A model generated the notes under the pieces. That model worked only from the letters and a program-made list of their open reading frames with translations, made no database searches and was not told the DNA's origin. Position numbers and translations under genes: made by a program. Shown here one piece after another: positions 33,056 through 45,758 of a stretch of DNA of 64,000 nucleotides. The first letter of the stretch is position 1, and the number at the start of each line of letters is the position of its first letter. Source of the stretch: Tetracentron sinense (Eukaryota > Streptophyta > Magnoliopsida > Trochodendrales > Trochodendraceae); the NCBI GenBank assembly GCA_015143295.1, contig CM026561.1, positions 39,126,875 to 39,190,874 on the forward strand, in the 5' to 3' direction.

Positions 33056-33559
33056 ACCGAACATGAGCCATGTGGCTAGTGTTCGAACCTGGAATGCTCT
33101 TTTCCTCAGTAGTAAAACTAGATTTAAAAAGACTTATAATCATCACCTGTTGTAATATTGGACTTGGGAGAGTCTATTTCTACCATTGAAGCGACCACGT
33201 GTATCATTTGATACTCTTTAACTGATGTTAAGATTCACCCACTCTTGAGTTTCACCCGCCTATTCTTAATTATTTTAAAAAATTATTTTAAAAATTAACT
33301 CTAGAGGTCAATGAATTTAAACCCAAGATGATGTGAATAGATCTTAAGTTCGTAACTACAATTAAGGATATCCTACTCCCGATTACAACGAGAAAGAATC
33401 ACGATTCTAAAAAAATCATTAACAGATATTTTCTCTTATTTAACAGGAATCACTGCAACACTGCCCCTCCACCGACTATATTAACATAAAAAGCTGTGCC
33501 CATTTTGTCAGGTCCATTTTAGAGAGGACAAAGATTCCTTACATTGCAAATTACAATTG

Positions 33560-33725
33560 AATTTAATTATATACGTGGCACATGCAGATTGGATGAAAAT
33601 TTGAATTTCATTTTCTCTTCTTATTAACATTAGCAAATGTTTTCACCAAAAATACAAAAAAAAAAACATTAGCATGTGCAAGATATGCAATTGAATTCTC
33701 AATTGCAATTGGCTGTCATCCTGTC
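33560..33725. repeat. Foldback MITE, related to 32865-33055
   Basis: Arms with AATTGAATTTAATTATATAC and the mirrored GATATGCAATTGAATTCTCA around a short AT-rich loop. More diverged than its relative. Confidence 0.45.
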
Positions 33726-33804
33726 TCCCTGCTTGTTTACTAGAGATCAGATCATTGGTAATGAAAATTAAATTCAAGGGACTTCAATTGCATACAGGTC
33801 GAGA

Positions 33805-34170
33805 GATTGAATAACAGCCAATTGCGATTGAACTTAGGGAGAGTTCAGTCACACTCACAGGTCAACATGTGTCATTTTTAACCCTTATTAACCATGGTTA
33901 AGATTCTTTAATCCTTAAGGTTCAATAATCTATTCTTGGTTTTTACAAAAAAATATTATAGAAAGATTAATCTTAGGGTTGAGAAATTTTAACCCTAAGG
34001 GTTAAATTTGTTTTAAAACGAATTTCTAAAAACTAAGGTTAGATTGTTGAATCCTAAGGTTTAGTGAATCTTAACCATGGTTAATAAGGGTTAAAAAATG
34101 ACATGTGTTAACCTGTGGGTGTGATTGAACTCTCTCTGAGTTCAATCATGATTGGCTGTGATTCGGTCTC
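33805..34170. repeat. Foldback MITE with about 135-bp arms
   Basis: The left arm contains AGCCAATTGCGATTGAACTT and AACCCTTATTAACCATGGTT. The right arm is its mirror, ending TTGGCTGTGATTCGG. The same arm sequence is found singly inside the Helitrons at 40140, 52845 and 54128. Confidence 0.7.
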
Positions 34171-34439
34171 CAGGTCACATGCATATTGGATATGGGAAAA
34201 AACTAGATATTTTTTTTTCTTTTTCTTTATCGATCCATTTATGACACGTATGCAATAGAATTCTCATAAATTTAATTACAATTGATTGTGTGAGCTAATC
34301 TCCCTGCACTGAGGATATGTTTTTTTGGTTTCCAATGATTGATATAGAGAGTAAATCGACACTTGATTGACATAATCAGGTCGGGGAATGAACTATTGAT
34401 GATATTGTTTCACGCATTAACTTTTAGTGTACGGACTAA

Positions 34440-34860
34440 ACTCTATGCAATCGGGAGAAATCAATCACACTCACAGGTCAACAAGTGTTCCTTTTAATCA
34501 TTATTAATCACGGTTAAGATTTATTATCCCTTTAAGTTCAACAATTTAACTTTAATGTTAAGGTTAATTTTTAAAAAATACCAAGGTTAGGGGTGTAACT
34601 CATTGGTTGGAAGATGAACAGTAAGCCTGGAGGTCTCGAGATCGAGTCTGGGCGCACTCACGTTATTAGTTGTCGGGGGAGGATATTCCTTGGCAGCATG
34701 AGGGAATTAGTCATAGTCTTGAGCTCCAGACATCCCACGTTGACCAAAAAAAAACTTTAAGTGTTAATGAATCTTAATAATGGTTAATAAGGTATAATTT
34801 GTGCACGCGATTAAACTATCCCTAAGTTCATTCACAATTGGCTGTGATCCGATGTCCCAC
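34440..34860. repeat. Foldback MITE interrupted by a SINE
   Basis: Same family as 33805-34170 (CACACTCACAGGTCAACAAG left, CAATTGGCTGTGATCCG right). The loop side is split by the SINE at 34590-34754. Confidence 0.6.
34590..34754 (+). mobile_element. tRNA-derived SINE nested in a MITE
   Basis: Has a box-A-like GTAACTCATTGGTTGG region near 34594, a good box B GATCGAGTC at 34640-34648 and a terminal A-run (34746-34754). The flanking MITE sequence resumes after the A-run. A different family from the SINE at 30551. Confidence 0.7.
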
Positions 34861-34910
34861 AAAACATACATCTGACTTAGCTAGCTGAGGTGTATCGATG
34901 GACCTGTAAG

Positions 34911-35270
34911 AGCATTCCTAGCAGCCTCACCAAATTTTACTCACAAAAATAGTTAAAACAAATCCCTTTTTTTTTTCTTTTTTTTTTTCTGTTTTGGCTA
35001 TCCATTTTTTTAAAACAGTTTAAGTTGTCTTACCAATTTAACAAAGAAAAATGAAGAGAGAAATATTATTTTATTATTTGAGTGGGAAACAATAAAGGAA
35101 GGAGGAGAGAAATATTATTTTATTATATTTGTATGGGATCACAATAAAGGAAGAGAGAGAGAAACATTATTTTATTATTTATATAAAACCATAAAAAGGA
35201 ATGGAGAGAATTATTTAGTTTGGTGAGTGTACAACCCTACTCCCCAAACCAAAATGGTTACATTGAAGAG
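34911..35270. repeat. Partial PIF/Harbinger-like MITE
   Basis: The left end TAAGAGCATTCCTAGCAGCC matches the TIR of the complete element at 45759-46259, and the interior shares TTATTTTATTATTTG repeats. The right TIR is not found. Confidence 0.45.
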
Positions 35271-35879
35271 GGGAGACCCCTCTTTGCAATATTTTTTATT
35301 TTTTTTTGACTCACCAAAATAACAGGCTGTCGTTTCTTACATCAAACCCCCCCACCCACGCCTACCAAAAAAGGTACGAATGTTTGAGCTTTAATGAGCA
35401 GAGGAAAGTACGGCCCAACAGGCTGACTCACACCTGTTTCATACACAGTAAACGTGTCGTATCATCCACGATACGATTGTCTCATGATAATGACACGGAA
35501 TTACTACGTGTTGCGTAGCCAATCGTACCGTTTTGTAGTGGAACCTAATTGGGACATGGACACATAACAGGTGAAACGCGCTCACCAAAGTCACGATATA
35601 CACGTGCATTTATTGCGCGTACACAGCTGATGTCCTGCTAGGTAAACACAAAGTCCACTGTACAAGTATAATGGATTAGGGCTGTGAATGCGCGGACTAA
35701 CCGGACACGTGCCGAGCCAATTTTTAATGAGTCAGTCTACGAGTATTTCCAAATATACTCCCAATGATTAAGATATGAGTTAACTTATTTTATCTTTTCT
35801 AATATCACATCAACTCTAATTTTAATAACTAAGTTAAACGATTAGGATTTGCGACTTCACCGTAGGAGTATCCCTAGAT

Positions 35880-35965
35880 TAATTCATTTTTAATAGGTTT
35901 GATACATATATATATATATATAAAATTCATTTTTAATAGGTTTGATACATATATATATATATATA
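35880..35965 (+). repeat. Tandem duplication with (TA)n
   Basis: TTTTTAATAGGTTTGATACA followed by (TA)n is present twice with a 46-bp period (35885 and 35931). Confidence 0.85.
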
Positions 35966-36299
35966 AGCCATGCCCTACCCATTTTGTAGTCCGGTCAGGC
36001 TGGGTTAGGGCAGCCCATCTCTACCTAATAATAAATATATAAGTGTGTATATATATATATATATATATAAGGTCTTACTAACGACCATTTAGTGAGTGAA
36101 CTTGATAACGACCACCAAAACATTTTTATCCCTGCATTTATTATCAAAATCCACTAAAGATAAGGATACTTTAGTATTTTCATAAGAGACCAGTCATTAA
36201 ATACAAGAAAGAACAGTTTGACTTTTCTCTCTCCTATTTAATGAACTGTCTCCTATAAAAAAAATATCTTGGTGGTTGTTAACAATTTCACATATTAAG

Positions 36300-37458
36300 T
36301 GGTCATTAGCATTTCCCATATATATATATATATATATATAATATGAGGATTCCACTATTCAAAACTTGATTGATATTTGCATTAATTCCAAAAATATCAT
36401 TTCACTTCTATCATCCAGAATTCTCCCCTTTAAAAAAACTTAAACTAATTTTTTATAAATCCCAAAATTGCTCCTATTATAATCATGTATATAAGATAAA
36501 ATTTCCATTAAATGTTTTGCTTGATTTTCATACTACCCTTTACTCATTTATACTATACTTTTTAGACTTTAAATTTTCTACGATTATATACTCTTTAACT
36601 GTGGTTAAGATTCACCCACCCCTAGGGTTCACCCACTTATCTCGGGCTAACCACAATTAAGGAGCATCAAAAGAGTCAAATGATACCCCTAGGGTTCACC
36701 CACTTATTCTTGGTTTTAAAAAATATATATATTAATTTTTTAAACCCTGGTTAAAATTAAATAACTCCTAAGGTTTTTTTTTTTTTCATATTTGTTTTCT
36801 AAAACCACGGATAAGTGGGTGAACCAACCCTAGGGCTGGATGAATCTTAACCATAGTTAAGGGATGTCAAAAGAAACACATGGCAACCTCAAGGGCATAA
36901 CTAGACTCCAATTATGGTTAAGATTCACCCACCCCTACAATTCACCCACTTTTCCTTGGTTGTTAGAAGAAAAAAAAACTTAATTTTTTAAAACCTTAAT
37001 TAAAATTCAATAAATCTTAGGATTAAATTTTTTTTCATTTTTTTTTTTCTAAAAATCAAGAATAAGTAGATGAACTTTAGGGGTCGGTGAATCTTAACCA
37101 CAAGTAAGGAGTGTTAAAAGAGACACATGGCGACCTTAGTGGCATAATCAAACAAATCGCTCTCTTGGTAAAACGCTTCTAAAGAAGAACGTCTCGCCAA
37201 AGTCCCGCCCGCCTCCTTTTCTTTATATACACAAAATGCCCCTAAATCTTTTTGAGTCTCAAAATGTCCGTACGTCATATTTCTATAACCAACGTGTCCC
37301 TCCCAATTTTTTTCATAGGGGATATCCAAAATGTCCCTCAAGTTTCTATACCTAAAATTTTCCTGAATTTTTTCCCAAATGCCCTAACTAAAGTCCCTCT
37401 TCCCAGTCTCTCTCTCCTTCCCTTCTTTCTCACGTGCATCGCACGTGCTGTCCACTAG
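36300..37458 (+). mobile_element. Helitron remnant with foldback MITE modules
   Basis: The 3' end is CACGTGCATCGCACGTG hairpin, then CCACTAG (CTAG 37455-37458) and T. The 5' end lies near a (TA)n tract and is not resolved. It shares its interior order (ATGAGGATTCC start, GGTTAAGATTCACCCACCCC modules and mirrors at 36595-37130) with 24736-26495. Confidence 0.45.
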
Positions 37459-37589
37459 TATATATATATATATATATGGAAAATATATGAATTATATGAT
37501 ATATTACTATTTATATTAGAAAGGTAATAATAGAATGAAACGAAAATTGAAAAATAATAAAACAAAAAGAAAAATCAACTTGCATAACA

Positions 37590-37665
37590 TTGTTATGCAT
37601 TGCATAACAGTGTATTGTTGTAAATACACTGTTGTAAATTGTTATGCAGTACATAACAATGAGTA
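37590..37665. repeat. Palindromic cluster
   Basis: TGTTATGC-ATT-GCATAACA at about 37599 is a perfect short inverted repeat. It is followed by TGTAAATACACTGTTGTAAA and a further GTTATGC copy. Confidence 0.5.
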
Positions 37666-39124
37666 ACATATTGGTTTCTCTAATTTTTTGATATTTTCTT
37701 ATAAAATTTTACTATAGTAATATAATATGACAAATGAGTTGAGATAATATAAAGCATAATATTGGTATAGTAATGACTTGAGTATTAGATGATTTGTATT
37801 ATATATTATGTATTATAATATATTATATATGTATGTATATATACACATATATAAGTTAGTAATAGTAAGTATTTAGATAATAAGCAATATACATACCGAG
37901 CTGGGTCGGGCCAGACCTGGGCTTTAATTAACCAAGCCCTAGCCCAACCCAAATTAAAAATCACAAAAATTCAGACACAAACCTGATCCATTAATTCCCC
38001 TAGCTCCAGTTGAAGAGATGGTCCCTTTGAGAATTATAAAAAAAAAGTTTAGTTGCGAAAAATATATTTCTTTTATATTTATAATTATTAAACTATCTCT
38101 GCCATAAAATATATGAGATTAACTATGAATAGGAGCTGAACCAGAGCAGCCAAAAATAAGACTTTAATAGGGATATTTTGAGAATTTTAATAGGAACTTT
38201 GGTTGAACAGATAATAGGAGCAACCCAAAATAAGACTTTAATAGGGATATTTTGGAAATTAAAAGACAAAATATTTATTAATAGAAATACTCTGACTTTA
38301 TATTTGTAATTATGAAACTACGACTGCTCAAAGGCTTTTTTTTTTGTTCCGACTTTATAACTGGAACTCTTGTTCATAGTTATTCTTAATATATATTGGG
38401 TTCTCCAATGATCTCTTCAATCGGGCTCCTATTCATGGTTAGTCCCTAAATAAAATAGCTACTTACGTAATAAACTTGTATGTAACTTAATTTAAGTAAA
38501 TTAGCCTAACTAAAAAAAAGTGTGAGAGAAAATGACCGATGAAGTAGAGGCAAACTTAATTTTGGTTGCTGAGAGAAAATTGAATTGAGACTGATGAAAA
38601 TGAAAGAGAATGATTTTATTTATGACCGGTTTGTCATCTCATTCAAAAATATGACCATTGATAGTATGATCATTTAAAAAAAAATTTGACTGTTGGTAAA
38701 ATATGACCCTTGAAATGTCTGTATATTGTTGAAAAAAATGATTGTTTGAAAAAAAATTTGACTATTGAAAAAATATGACCATTTTCAAAATTTTGACCGT
38801 TGAAAAAAATTTGACCATGTGAAAAAATTGGACCTTTTTTTTTTTTAGAAAAAAAAGAGAAAATATGTTGCATTGATTTTTTACTTATTAAATGAAAAAA
38901 AAAAAATAGTATTTAATACAATAGAAAGGATATAAAGAAAAAAAAATATGGAGTAGTGTTAGAGTTGCAACTTAAAAAATCAGCTCCCTCTTTTAAGGAG
39001 TTCTCTATTTTAGAGAAAAAATTATTTAAAAAAAGTAGTTTCAGTATTAGAAATGCTCTAATCCGATTGGCTTACCCTACAAAAAAATCTTATAGATGAA
39101 TTTTCAATTTTTTTAAAAGAGCGG

Positions 39125-39485
39125 CCCACAAGATTGAATCACAGCCAATTGCGATTGAACTTAGGGAGATTTCAATCACACCCACAGGTCAATACATGTC
39201 TTTTTAACCCCTATTAACCATGATTAAGATTCATTAAATTTAAGTATCAACAATCTAACCTTGGTTTTTAAAATTTGTTTGTTTATTTTTAATTAACCAT
39301 ATGGTTAATATTTTCTTAATCATAGGGTTAAAGTTTTAACTATATTTTTCTAAAATTAAGGTTAGATGGTTGAACCCTAAGGATTAGAGAATCTTAATCA
39401 TGGTTAAAAGAGATTTTAAAAAAGACATGTGTTGACCTATGGAGTGATTGAACTATCCATGAGTTCAATAGATTTGATATCTCGT
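39125..39485. repeat. Foldback MITE, family of 33805-34170
   Basis: The left arm starts GAATCACAGCCAATTGCGAT. The right arm ends GAGTTCAATAGATTTGATAT with a degraded mirror. Confidence 0.6.
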
Positions 39486-40139
39486 CCCACACCTTGTGAT
39501 GGCATCTTCTCGCAACAGTCTAAGTTGTCCCGTTTATAATAACATTTTTATTTTTTTATTTATATTTTAAGGGAATGGTACTATTTTTTGGGTTTCTTTA
39601 ATCGCCACATTCATGGCAAGCAAAGTGATTGTCCATTTGTTGAAAAAAAAAGGTTTTGCATATCAGTAACTAGGTTTAACCTAGTTTGCAAATACAGCAT
39701 AATGAATAACAATTTTGCGAATTAACTCATCATTAGACAACCATTGGGCAAATGACTCATTCTTCCAATTTCGTTGAATTCGACTTAGGATCATCTCTGG
39801 CTATAATAAGAGACGATTTCTATGACTTCAATACTAGCATGTCAAGTATCTTATAACAGTTCGATTTAAAAGTAATCGGCACAGTAAAACAAGAAAAATA
39901 ATTAAATTGAAGAATTATGGGACACATGACATGTTAGCATTGCATTCATAAAAATTGTCGCCTGCTATAGCCAGAGATGATCCTAAGTTATTGAATTTCA
40001 TCCTAAAATGTTTAAAAAGTGATTATAATACCCTTGTGACATTTAATGGACTACAATACCTTTGTGACCCGTGTTTTCTTTTAATATTTTTAATTGTGAT
40101 TAAAATTTACCAACTCTTAAGGTTAAAGATCTAACCCTA

Positions 40140-40676
40140 TCTTTACTATTATAATGCCAGAGGCATGCGTAGATGATTTTTCCAAAATTCCTAAACTACC
40201 CTTATATAAAAACAAAACGTTGATTTAATGTTTTACTTTAATTCCCAAACTACCCCTTACTCTTCTATCTATTTAGAATCACAGCCAATCGCGATTGAAT
40301 CTTTACTATTATAATGCCAGAGGCATGTGTAGATGATTTTTCCAAAATTCCTGAACTACCCTTACATAAAAACAAAACGTTGATTTAATGTTTTACTTCA
40401 ATTCCCAAACTACCCTTACTCCTCTATCTATTTAGAATCACAACCAATCGTGATTGAATTCGCGGAGAGTTCAATTGCACCCGCGGGTTAACACATGTCC
40501 CTTTTAACTCCTATTAACTGTGATTTAACTCCTTCCCCTCTCTTTCACGTGCATCGCATGTGCCACTAGCGAATTCAATCGTAGTCGTTGGTTAACAGGG
40601 GTCCCTTTTAACTCCTATTAATTGTGGTTAACTCTTTCCCCTCACTTTCCCGTGCATCGCACGTGCCACCCGCTAG
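40140..40676 (+). mobile_element. Helitron with a second Helitron nested or in tandem
   Basis: The outer copy starts TCTTTACTATTATAATGCCA after an A (40140) and ends CCGCTAG (40673-40676) before T. An inner copy with the same 5' end starts at 40300, again after an A, and ends CACTAG at 40566-40569. Both have the CACGTGCATCGCACGTG-type hairpin. They include one arm (AATCACAGCCAATCGCGATT) of the foldback MITE family. Confidence 0.7.
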
Positions 40677-41257
40677 TTTTTATAAAAAAAAAATAATCAT
40701 AGTGGTTAAAACTTGTTAACCATAGTTCAAGAACAGTTAAAGAAGTATCTCATTTTAACTCCCTTTAAGATTCATTAACCATTAGGATCAAGGCATCTAA
40801 CCTTAGTTTTTATAGAGAAAAAATTAACCATGAGGATTAAAACTTGTTAATCATAGTTCAATGACAATTAAATGAGTGTCCCTTTTAACTCCCTTTAACT
40901 GTAGTTAAGATTCACTTGCTCTTGAGATTAAAGCATCTAAACTTGTTTCTTAGAGAAAAAATTTAAATTAATCACAAGAGTGAAAACTTGTTAACCATAG
41001 TTTAAGGGCAGAGTGTCTTCTTTAACACCCTTTAACTATAGTAAGATTCACTAATTCTTAAGATTAAAGCATATAACCTTGATTTTTAGAAAATTATTTT
41101 ACTAACAAAATTAATCATAAGGATTAAAACTTGTTAACCATAGTTCGAGAGTAAATAGAGGGTTTTGTAAGGTTAGGAAATATCTTAAGGGTATAATATT
41201 CATTTTATTTTAATTTATAACAGAATGTCCAGGGTTGAGATTCTTTGCCCAGTGGTT
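40677..41257. repeat. Degenerate direct repeats, AACCATAGTTCAAG type
   Basis: Four diverged units of about 110 bp (TTAACCATAGTTCAAGAACA, then CTCCCTTTAAGATTCATTAA) occur in a row. No gene. Confidence 0.45.
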
Positions 41258-41266
41258 GAAAAATTA

Positions 41267-43754
41267 GGAGAAAATACTTTTACACCTCATAAGGTTTGAT
41301 AAAAATACACATAGACCTCCTTAGTTTTCAAAAAATACATTTAGTACCCTTATTTTTTAAAATAATGGCACTTAGACCCCCTCCATTAGTTGACCCTTAA
41401 TCAACTCACAGAAATGCTGATGTCATGTGATGAAGTATATAAAATTTCAAAATTACCCCTCTAATTTTTAGAAAACACTATTCTTACTCTAAAACACTAT
41501 TTAGTATTTAAAAATCCGGTTCTCACTCATGAGGTCGCCACGTGTCCCTTTTGATACCCCTTAACCGTGGTTAAGATTCACCAACCCATCCTTGTTTTTT
41601 TAAAATATTAATTCTCTCTTGAAAATTAAAAAAAAAATTAGAGTTTTTTTTAATATGAAAAACAGATTTTTAATATCACCCCTTGAGGTCGCCACGTGTC
41701 TCTTTTGACACCCCTAAACCGTGGTTAAGATTCACTCACCCATCCTTGGTTTTTTTAAATATTATTTCTTTTTTGAAAATTAAAAAAAACTTAGAGTTTT
41801 TTTAATATTATAAACAGTTTCTTAATATCACCCCTTGAGGTCGTCACGTGTCCCTTTTGACACCCCTTAACTGTGGTTAGGGTTGTCAAAGGACTGGGTA
41901 GGGTTAGGGCCGGGGTCAACCCTAGCCCTATCCTTCCCTATAAGCGTAAGGCCCTAACCCAACCCTAACCCTTCAAGAGCAGGGGTTAATTGGGCCCTAG
42001 CCCTACCCTCAAGGGCTAGGGCCAGGCTGGGCTAAGCCAAAGGACCAGAAGAGAACGAGATTTTGTTCAAGAAAACCTTTCAAATAAATGAAAATTTTTG
42101 TGATGACTTTCAAGAAAAATTGGTATATAAAGAGGTTTGGTAATGAATTTATGAATATACTCCATGTCAATATCATTAATGGGAGCTATATTAGTAATTT
42201 ATAACTTAAATTAAGTATTCTTAAAGAGGGAAGGGCGGGCCGGGCCGGGCCGGGCCTAGAAGGGTTGGACAGGGGTCAACCCTAGCCCAGGCCTGGAAGG
42301 GCTGGGCAGGGATCAGCCCTAGCACGGCCCTATGGAAGAAGGGCTTCTTGGATTTGGGCCCTACCCGGCCCAAGGGCCGAAAAAGGGCTTAGCTTTGGCG
42401 GGTTTGGAAGGGCTGGGTACTCTTTGACTAGGGCTTTTTGATAGGCCTAACTGTGGTTAAGATTCGCTCACCTATCCTTGTTTTTTTTTACATATTAATT
42501 TTTCTTTGAAAATTAAAAAAAATAGAGTTTTTTTAATATTAAAAATAGTTTTTTGATATCACCCCTTGAGGGCCACATGTCTCTTTTGACACCCCTTAAC
42601 CGTGGTTAAGATTCATCCACCCATCCTTGGTTTTTTAAAAAAAAATATTAATTCATTTTCTAAAATTAAGGGGTGAATTTTAACCACGGTTAAGGGGTGT
42701 CAAAAGGGACACGTAGCGACCTCAAGGGGTGACGGTTAAGGGGTGTCAAAAGGGACACGGGGCACCTCAAGTGGCGATATTAAAAAACTGTTTTTAATAT
42801 TAAAAAAACTTTATTTTTTTTAAAATTTTAAAAAATGAAAAGTCAAGGATGGGTGGGTGAATCTTAACCACGGTTAAGGGGTGTCAAAAGGGACACGTGG
42901 CGACCTCAAGGGGTGATATTAAAAAACTGTTTTTAATATTAAAAAAACTATATTTTTTTAATTTTTTTTAAAAAAATTAATATGTAAAAAAAAATAAGAA
43001 TAGGTGGGTGAATCTTAACCACCGTTAAGGGGTGTCAAAAGGGACACGTGACGACCTCAAGGGGTGATATTAAAAAATTCTATATTTTTTTTTAATTTTC
43101 AAAAAAAAATTAATATGTAAAGAAAAACAAGGATAGGTGGATGAATCTTAACCACGGTTAAGGGGTGTCAAAAGGGACACGTGACGGCGTCAAGGGGTGA
43201 TATTAAAAAACTCTATTTTTTTTAATTTTCAAAAATGAATTAATATGTTTTTTAAAAGCCAAGGATGGGTGGGTAAATCTTAACCATGGTTAAGGGTTGT
43301 CAAAAGGGACACGTGGCGACCTCAAGGGGTGGTATTAAAAAACTGTTTTTAATATTAAAAAAACTCTAATTTTTTTTTTTCAAAAAAGAATTAATATTTT
43401 TTTAAAAAAAAACCAAGGATGGATGGGTGAATCTTAACCACGGTTTAGGGGTGTCAAAAGGGACATGTGGCAACCTCATGAGTGAAAACCGGATTTTTAA
43501 ATATTAAATATATAGTGTTTTGGAGCAAGAATAGTATTTTCTGAAAATTAGAGGGGTAATTTTGAAATTTTATATATTTTATCACATGAGATCAACATAC
43601 ATCAGCATTTCTTTGAGTTGAATAACGGTCAACTGATGGAGGGGGGTTTAAGTGCCATTATTTTAAAAGGTAAGGGTACTTAATGTATTTTTTGAAAACT
43701 GAGGGGTCTATGTGTATTTTCATCAAACCTCAAGGGTATAAATGTATTTTCTCT
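41267..43754. mobile_element. 2.5-kb foldback MULE with modular inverted arms
   Basis: Flanked by the exact 9-bp repeat GAAAAATTA (41258-41266 and 43755-43763). The ends GGAGAAAATACTTTTACACC and (reverse complement) AGAGAAAATACATTTATACC begin outer arms of about 260 bp. Inward, a roughly 150-bp module (CCTTGAGGTCGCCACGTGTC-CCTTTTGACACCCCTTAACC) is repeated: four times forward on the left (41520-42620) and seven times mirrored on the right (42670-43490). The whole is one giant hairpin centred near 42655. The 9-bp duplication assigns it to the Mutator superfamily. No coding sequence. A hAT MITE is nested at 41878-42449. Confidence 0.85.
41878..42449. mobile_element. hAT-type MITE nested in the foldback MULE
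   Basis: 572 bp with ends TAGGGTTGTCAAAGG and (reverse complement) TAGGCCTATCAAA, flanked by the exact 8-bp repeat ACTGTGGT (41870-41877 and 42450-42457). The interior is GC-rich at both ends (GGGCCGGGCCGGGCC, CCCTAGCCCTA blocks). Confidence 0.85.
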
Positions 43755-44073
43755 GAAAAATTATAAGTTAATTTGCAAGTCTATTTTAGATAATAGTATA
43801 TTGCAAATTAGGCTAAAACTAGCATCTGTTCTGCAAAACAAAATCCAAAAAAAGTGATGGCCCATGAAATGACTTCTCCCCACAGGTGGCGCTTCATGTA
43901 TGGATGCCCGAGAGCTCTGGTGTGTGCCAGAGAAACTCCAAAGCCTTTGTTTACCAATTAAAAAAAGCGATTGTCCTTTTGTTTCCCTCAAAAAAAAAAT
44001 TATTGTCCGGCGATTAAAGGTCGCTGAACAAAATTCTAAAAACTTATTATATGGTGACGGATTTGATGTTGCC

Positions 44074-44080
44074 ACGTGTC
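44074..44080 (+). promoter_or_regulatory. ABRE/G-box-like element
   Basis: ACGTGTC preceded by CC, 60 bp upstream of the TATA box at 44134. This is the ABA-response element core; function is inferred from the motif and the raffinose-family context. Confidence 0.4.
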
Positions 44081-44133
44081 AAAATCTAATAAGAACTCTC
44101 AAGAGAAGCTCGATGTTTAACGGTTTCGGACAG

Positions 44134-44141
44134 TATATAAA
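44134..44141 (+). promoter_or_regulatory. TATA box, probable promoter of the raffinose-synthase-family gene
   Basis: TATATAAA followed about 30 bp later by a plausible start site and a CT-rich leader (TTTCTCTCTCTCTCTG). That leader ends in a consensus splice donor (TTCCAG|GTGAGT at 44369/44370). This looks like a promoter plus noncoding first exon. The coding start lies 3.1 kb downstream, so the link to 47490 is inferred. An alternative TATA (CTATATATG at 47329) lies 160 bp before the ATG. Confidence 0.45.
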
Positions 44142-44619
44142 GGGTGCTAGTTTCTCCTTCAATGCATTGTTATGATCGGGCATTATTGAGCGTTGGTCGT
44201 GTCGTTTAACATCCTTTTAAGAGAAGAAGTGGCATTTCCTCTTGGAATGCACTTCCTCTGAGTGTTTTTTTAGGGTTTTATTTTCTTGTTTCTCTCTCTC
44301 TCTGTTCTTCGATTTCTTCGTGTTTTCTTCTCTAGCTGTTTGGATCTTCGTCAGCGAGAAGAGTTCCAGGTGAGTTTAATTTGACCGTTACAAAGCTTTC
44401 TAGAGTTTGCAGCTTTCCCAGTAATTTTGAGAATTTTGTAAATCTGGTGTGGCAATTTGGAAGATCGAGATCGTGATTTGAGATGTTTCTCTTACTGATC
44501 TTTGATGTGTAGACAGGAGTAGTGTAGTTTCTCTTTCTCTTGAAAATTTTGGAGTTTCTAGCTTTTTGTGTTTTTGTTTTTTTTTTTTTTTTTTTGTTTG
44601 TGGAGTAGATTAGATTTTT

Positions 44620-44758
44620 GGATAAAGCTTCTGAGAAGAGACCACTGAGACCGTGCTCAGCACGGGTTTTCAGGTGGGGCCTACCATGTGAAATGGGCCC
44701 CACCTGAATACGTGCTCGTAGGTGGTCTCGGCCTAAAGGGGTCTAGTAGGTGAAGTTT
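44620..44758. repeat. 146-bp-family MULE MITE, degraded copy
   Basis: GGATAAAGCTTCTGAGA start, CCGTGCTCAGCACGG inner palindrome and a GGTCTCGGCCTAAAGGGGTC end match the copies at 45068 and 57907. Flanks TAGATTTTT and TAGTTCTTT are an imperfect 9-bp pair. Confidence 0.65.
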
Positions 44759-45067
44759 AGTTCTTTCAAGTTTGTGACTGTTTTTGAAAGGTGCACCACA
44801 ATTTTTTGTGCAGATCACGGGGATTAAAACTAGGTATCTTTTTTCTATCGGAATTTCTATTGGTTTCTATCTCTATCACCATCAAAAGTCCAACGTCTTT
44901 TTGCAGTCTTATTCGGATCGCGATGGTCGATCTTAGAGCTCTTTTTCACGAGTCTGGTCATCTAGTGACCTTTTACCTCACTTCACCTATTTTTTCTTAA
45001 ACAATGGGGAAATGCTATCCCCACTCTCCCTTCTAGGGTAAGATTTAAGAAGGTACGGATTTTTAAT

Positions 45068-45213
45068 GGCTTTGAGACCCATTAGGCCGAGACCACCAAG
45101 AGCATGCTTTAAGAGCATGGGATTTCAGATGGGGCCTACCATGTGAAATGGGTCTCACCTGAAATCCAATGCTCTTAGAGCATGACCCTAATGGGGTCTC
45201 AGTAGCAAAGTCC
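45068..45213. repeat. 146-bp MULE MITE with exact 9-bp target duplication
   Basis: Flanked by ATTTTTAAT at 45059-45067 and 45214-45222. The interior is a near-palindrome (GAGACCCATTAGGCCGAGAC left, GACCCTAATGGGGTCTC right; AGAGCATG inner arms). Confidence 0.85.
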
Positions 45214-45758
45214 ATTTTTAATTGTGTGCAGAAGTTGTGATTAGTGCTATTAATCCAGGCCTTTGATGAGGGGCTGGTCCTATCTGCCCCTTCATTCCGT
45301 AAAATAAAAGAATTTTTTTTTTCCTTAATTGGCCTGAGGACCAAGTCCAGCCCAATTTTAGAAGGCCCTATTGCTTGAAGTTTGGGCTTTATAAGCACAC
45401 GGCCCAACCTGGCCCTTAAGAGACTAAGCCTTGTGATGTTATAACATACTGACACTTAGTTTTGGGCTAAATCTTTTATTTTTAACCGTTAAGAACCATT
45501 CTCTCTCCCTTAGAGAATTCCTAGTAGCCTCGGTTATTTTGGTGTGTCAGATAACTAAAAAGTGCTAAATAAGTGAGTGTACAATATTCACCAACTTTGG
45601 TGAGTCAGTGTACACTCACCAAAATTAAATATTTCTCTTTCTCTCCTTCTTTGTGGGCCTACACAAATAAAATAAAGGTTTCTCTCTCCCTTTTTTTATA
45701 GTGGAAGTGACAAATGATAAAATAATGAGAGTTTTTGGCTATTTTGGTAAGACTGTTA

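Noticed and set aside
43761-44175. Frames of 91 and 104 codons upstream of the raffinose-family promoter
   Set aside because: They overlap the probable promoter and each other on opposite strands and show no family signal.
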